Assembly: GCA_905214155.1 (NCBI GenBank)
Contig: CAJMLC010000105.1
Span: 1-6,920, forward strand
Direction: 5' to 3'
Source of the DNA: an uncultured bacterium
GTDB lineage: Bacteria > Bacillota > Clostridia > Oscillospirales > Oscillospiraceae
DNA length: 6,920 nt
Within the stretch, counting starts at the first letter, position 1, and each line of letters opens with the position of its first letter. The notes below the pieces were generated by a model. It worked only from the letters and a program-made list of their open reading frames with translations, had not been told where the DNA came from and ran no database searches. A program made the position numbers and the translations under genes. This document shows, one piece after another, positions 5,034 through 6,920 of the stretch.

Positions 5034-6181
5034 ACTTTTTCCCTCCAAAACGCCTCGATTTCGGCGCGTTTTGCGCGCACATTGCCCTGTACGAAGCCGG
5101 GCTTGCCGCCGCCGCGCCCGTTCAGGCACGCGTTCAGCTCCCGTGTCAGTGCGCGCAAGTCCCCGTTCTCCTGCCCGATGGCGTAGGCGTAGCCGCCCGC
5201 ATCCGACCCGCAAAAGACCGCTGCGCGACCCGCTCGCCCCTGCATCACGGCATCGGCCAGCCGGCGGACGCCGTCCGGCGTCAGCCCCTCTTCAAAGAGC
5301 AGCGCGTCGCCGTTCTTCGGCAGGGCCTCGGCCATCCGGGCGAAGAGCTTCGTCTCGAGCTGGCCGGCGCGGAGCTTCTGCGCGGCCAGCTCGTCCAGCG
5401 TGCGCTGGACGGCGGCGCTCGTCTCAGCGGGCTTTGCGGAGAGGAGCGCGGAGTTTCTGCGGTTTTCGGCGATCAGGCGGCCGACGTACTCGTAGGCCCT
5501 GCGGCCGCAGAGGAGCTCGAGGCGGACGCCGTCGTGAAATTTGACGCAGGAAAAGATGCGGATCGGGCCGATCTCGCCGGTGCGGGAGACGTGCGTCCCG
5601 CAGCAGGCACAGATGTCATAGCCGGGGACGGTCACGATGCGGACCTGACCGGTCAGCTCCTTCTTGCTGCGGTACGGGATCGTTTTCAGTTCCTCCGGCG
5701 AGGGATATGTGACCTCGACGGGCAGATCCTGCCAGACGGCTTCATTTGCCTCGCGCTCCAGCATCGCCAGCTGCGCGTCGTTCAGCATGCCGTTGAAATC
5801 AATCGTTACGAAGTCTGCGCCCATGTGGAAGCCGACATTTTCATAGCCGAAGTGCTTGTGGGCCAGGCCGCTTAAAATATGCTCGCCGGAATGGAGCTGC
5901 ATGCGCTCGAAGCGCGCGTCCCAGTCGATCTCGCCTGCGACCTCTGCACCGATTTCCAGCGGCGATTCGCAGTAGTGGACGACCTCGCCGTCCCGTTCGT
6001 GCGTGTCCGTCACGCGGACGCCGCCGAGCAGACCGGTATCCCCCGCCTGTCCGCCGCCCTCGGGGTAAAAGCATGTCCGGTCGAGCACGACGTCGAAGCC
6101 GTGTTTGCCCGGCGCGCAGGAGACCACGCGGGCCGTGAACGCCCGCTGATGCGCATCTTCGTAATAAAGCCGTTCCGTCAT
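5030..6181 (-). CDS. alaX: AlaX-type alanyl-tRNA editing protein (long form with DHHA1 domain)
   Basis: AlaX proteins are free-standing relatives of the AlaRS editing domain that hydrolyse Ser- or Gly-tRNA-Ala in the cytoplasm. The 383-residue product has FYPEGGGQAGDTG (38-50), the zinc motif HSGEH (His97, His101), and CACCGTHVSRTGEIG (191-205), which supplies Cys193 and His197. A likely coiled region (about 250-290) links to a DHHA1 domain ending in GRGGGKPGFVQG (355-366). That layout and length fit the long AlaX class. ATG at 6181 is the first in-frame start and matches the family start. Its ribosome site is only moderate (AGAGGA very close to ATG, with GGGA further upstream). The gene heads a minus-strand run with nudC (overlap ATGA) and two membrane proteins. 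AlaRS itself is ruled out because the N-terminal synthetase catalytic domain is missing. Confidence 0.94.
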   Translation of the reverse strand: MTERLYYEDAHQRAFTARVVSCAPGKHGFDVVLDRTCFYPEGGGQAGDTGLLGGVRVTDTHERDGEVVHYCESPLEIGAEVAGEIDWDARFERMQLHSGEHILSGLAHKHFGYENVGFHMGADFVTIDFNGMLNDAQLAMLEREANEAVWQDLPVEVTYPSPEELKTIPYRSKKELTGQVRIVTVPGYDICACCGTHVSRTGEIGPIRIFSCVKFHDGVRLELLCGRRAYEYVGRLIAENRRNSALLSAKPAETSAAVQRTLDELAAQKLRAGQLETKLFARMAEALPKNGDALLFEEGLTPDGVRRLADAVMQGRAGRAAVFCGSDAGGYAYAIGQENGDLRALTRELNACLNGRGGGKPGFVQGNVRAKRAEIEAFWREKV

Positions 6182-6219
6182 GATCCTCTTTCCCTTTTCT
6201 TTCGTTTGTCGTTTTCTGT

Positions 6220-6248
6220 ATCATAACACAAGCCGCGGCGAATTTCCA
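6220..6248 (-). promoter_or_regulatory. Probable promoter of the alaX operon
   Basis: On the minus strand TATGAT (6225-6220) is a good -10 with TG one base upstream (extended -10). TGGAAA (6248-6243), with a 17-nt spacer, is a weak -35. Transcription would start near 6213, about 32 nt before the ATG of alaX. It lies back to back with the mgtE promoter. Confidence 0.55.
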
Positions 6249-6270
6249 CCCATTTCGCCTGATTTTGCGA

Positions 6271-6299
6271 TTGACAAACCGCTTTTTCCCCTCTATTAT
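6271..6299 (+). promoter_or_regulatory. mgtE: Sigma-A promoter of the mgtE leader transcript
   Basis: A perfect -35 TTGACA (6271-6276) is followed after 17 nt by TATTAT (6294-6299), a 5 of 6 match. Transcription should begin near 6306, so the mRNA has about 420 nt before the mgtE ATG. A second TTGACA at 6337-6342 has no -10 at the right distance. Confidence 0.8.
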
Positions 6300-6360
6300 A
6301 AAGAGTGGGCTTGTGTGTCCATCACAGGTCCGCAACTTGACAGACAAAGGAGGGAGCATC

Positions 6361-6447
6361 ATGGACGCAGGAAGTAGTAGCGGCACATCTGCAGGCCGAA
6401 GTTCGCGCGGGTCCAAGCCGCCTTCGTGCGCCATGACCCTCTTATAA
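6361..6447 (+). CDS. Putative 28-residue leader peptide upstream of mgtE
   Basis: ATG at 6361 follows a perfect AGGAGG (6348-6353) with 7-nt spacing, as good as that of any gene in the window. The frame ends at TAA (6445-6447). The peptide is rich in Ser, Gly and Arg, with eight Ser and a KPP (residues 19-21), then ends SCAMTLL. It has no membrane segment and no family I recognise. It starts about 55 nt after the predicted transcription start and lies some 280 nt before mgtE, so it is placed like a regulatory leader ORF. In E. coli and Salmonella, translation of the proline-rich mgtL leader peptide controls mgtA. The present peptide does not resemble MgtL in sequence, but the arrangement is analogous. 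A longer in-frame extension back to ATG 6265 starts before the promoter and is excluded. Confidence 0.6.
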   Translation: MDAGSSSGTSAGRSSRGSKPPSCAMTLL

Positions 6448-6570
6448 GATTCTGGCCTTCCGCCAGATCCTGAACTTCCCGATGTGCCTGAAGAGTGTCT
6501 TTACTTCCTATTTTTTAGGAGCACACCAGCTCACCGAATGGCCACCACTCGCTTGCATCTTTTCCGCCAT

Positions 6571-6621
6571 CCACAATAAAAATCCGCGCGAATCCACAAA
6601 GGATTCGCTGTGGCTTTTCTT
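6571..6621 (+). terminator. Candidate attenuator hairpin in the mgtE leader
   Basis: GCGAATCC (6588-6595) pairs perfectly with GGATTCGC (6601-6608) around ACAAA. CCACA (6571-6575) can extend the stem by pairing with TGTGG (6609-6613), leaving a 12-nt bulge. CTTTTCTT follows (6614-6621). This looks like an intrinsic terminator with an imperfect U-tract lying about 105 nt before mgtE, where it could stop transcription before the gene. Strength is uncertain. Confidence 0.4.
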
Positions 6622-6725
6622 GCGCCTGACGAAAAATCTGCGTCGCGATTGATCACCATTCGTCGATCTGGTCTGCTCCAGCCGCTTGCGCGGAACGCGC
6701 ATGCGAACTGAAAGGAGGAAAGACC

Positions 6726-6920
6726 ATGGCAGAATACAATTTTTCCGTTGAAAAAGCCCTGATCCAGCTGCTGGATGATAAGAAATATCATTCGTTGCGG
6801 GACATTCTCTGCACGATGAACCCGGCGGACATCGCCGCCGTGTTCGACGAGCTGAACGAGGCGCGGCTGCCGCTGCTGTTCCGGCTGCTGCCGAAGGAGC
6901 TGGCGGCGGAGACGTTCGTC
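6726..6920 (+). CDS. mgtE: MgtE-type magnesium transporter, N-terminal fragment (runs off the window)
   Basis: Only the first 65 codons are present; the frame is open at the window edge. Residues from about 20 match the start of the MgtE N-terminal helical domain: LRDILCTMNPADIAAVFDEL (about 24-43), followed by PLLFRLLPKELAAETFV (49-65). MgtE proteins are dimeric inner-membrane Mg2+ channels gated by their cytoplasmic N and CBS domains, which close when cellular Mg2+ is high. ATG at 6726 has AGGAGG at 6713-6718 with 7-nt spacing. The long leader upstream suggests control at the RNA or translational level. The CBS and membrane domains lie outside the window, so an N-domain-only protein cannot be strictly excluded. 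Confidence 0.85.
   Translation, partial: MAEYNFSVEKALIQLLDDKKYHSLRDILCTMNPADIAAVFDELNEARLPLLFRLLPKELAAETFV

Larger units (their letters stand above)
6307..6725 (+). promoter_or_regulatory. Long 5' leader of mgtE, candidate regulatory RNA
   Basis: About 420 nt separate the promoter from the mgtE start. Visible parts in order are: a 28-codon ORF (6361-6447); within it a hairpin CGAAG, 5-nt bulge, GCGG, loop, CCGC, CTTCG (6397-6426); hairpin TCTGGC/GCCAGA (6451-6456, 6462-6467); a T6 tract (6511-6516); hairpin CGAATGG/CCACTCG with one mismatch (6535-6541, 6545-6551); a terminator-like hairpin (6571-6621); and hairpin TGCGCG-GAA-CGCGCA (6687-6701) just before the mgtE AGGAGG. AGGAAGTAG in the ORF (6369-6377) can pair with TTACTTCCT (6501-6509). 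I see none of the usual M-box, T-box or yybP-ykoY core motifs. A control role is inferred from length, the ORF and the hairpins. Confidence 0.5.

Noticed and set aside
3756..5186. A 476-codon plus-strand open frame opposite nudC and a membrane protein gene
   Set aside because: It crosses three recognised minus-strand genes, has no good ribosome site and no domain; it is a compositional shadow.
5034..5213. N-terminal extension of the NudC-type gene
   Set aside because: It lies inside the alaX reading frame, and the ATGA overlap at 5033 with GGAGGG upstream explains the start.
6437..6652. Open frame after the leader ORF in the +1 frame, including a 56-codon ORF from ATG 6482
   Set aside because: There is no ribosome site before ATG 6482, no slippery sequence at the leader stop, and minus-strand frames are open in the same stretch. 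A frame of this length is not far from chance. A conserved protein in relatives would change this view.
6307..6725. M-box, T-box or yybP-ykoY riboswitch in the mgtE leader
   Set aside because: I could not find their core conserved motifs by eye. A covariance-model search is the decisive test and could overturn this.

Overview
The window looks like chromosomal DNA from a GC-rich anaerobic Firmicute, most likely an Oscillospirales/Oscillospiraceae-type Clostridium. The evidence is strong AGGAGG ribosome binding sites, sigma-A type promoters in AT-rich gaps between GC-rich genes, a PadR regulator paired with a HAAS/DUF4097 protein, and G/C-run palindromic intergenic repeats of a style I remember from that group. 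The taxonomic call is inference. No phage, transposase, CRISPR array, tRNA or rRNA was seen.

Layout. Positions 1-72 hold no gene or terminator I can support. Positions 73-1656 (minus) encode peptide chain release factor 3 (prfC), starting at TTG. Its leader has a recognisable promoter and a four-codon mini-ORF with its own Shine-Dalgarno. A divergent promoter carrying two interleaved inverted repeats drives a PadR-family regulator (1870-2199, plus). That gene overlaps a HAAS (DUF1700) plus DUF4097 protein (2186-3166, plus) with a strict 19-residue repeat. Positions 3167-3409 are non-coding: a composite inverted palindromic repeat, a second short palindrome, and a strong terminator.

A minus-strand gene run occupies 6181 down to 3410: an AlaX-type alanyl-tRNA editing protein, a NudC-type Nudix hydrolase (4-bp ATGA overlap), and two small uncharacterised membrane proteins (1-nt gap between them). 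The tight spacing and the single clear terminator at the end suggest one operon. On the plus strand, a near-consensus promoter at 6271-6299 starts a transcript with a leader of about 420 nt that ends in the start of an MgtE-type Mg2+ transporter gene, cut by the window edge.

How the parts work together. prfC and alaX/nudC are housekeeping functions: translation termination, correction of mischarged tRNA-Ala, and cleavage of NAD(H)-type dinucleotides. The PadR/HAAS-DUF4097 pair looks like a self-regulated sensing or envelope-response module. The most interesting non-coding piece is the mgtE leader. It contains a 28-codon ORF with an ideal ribosome binding site, internal hairpins, possible long-range pairing and a terminator-like hairpin, but no M-box motif that I can recognise. 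It could be a translation-coupled control element for magnesium uptake; that function is a hypothesis.
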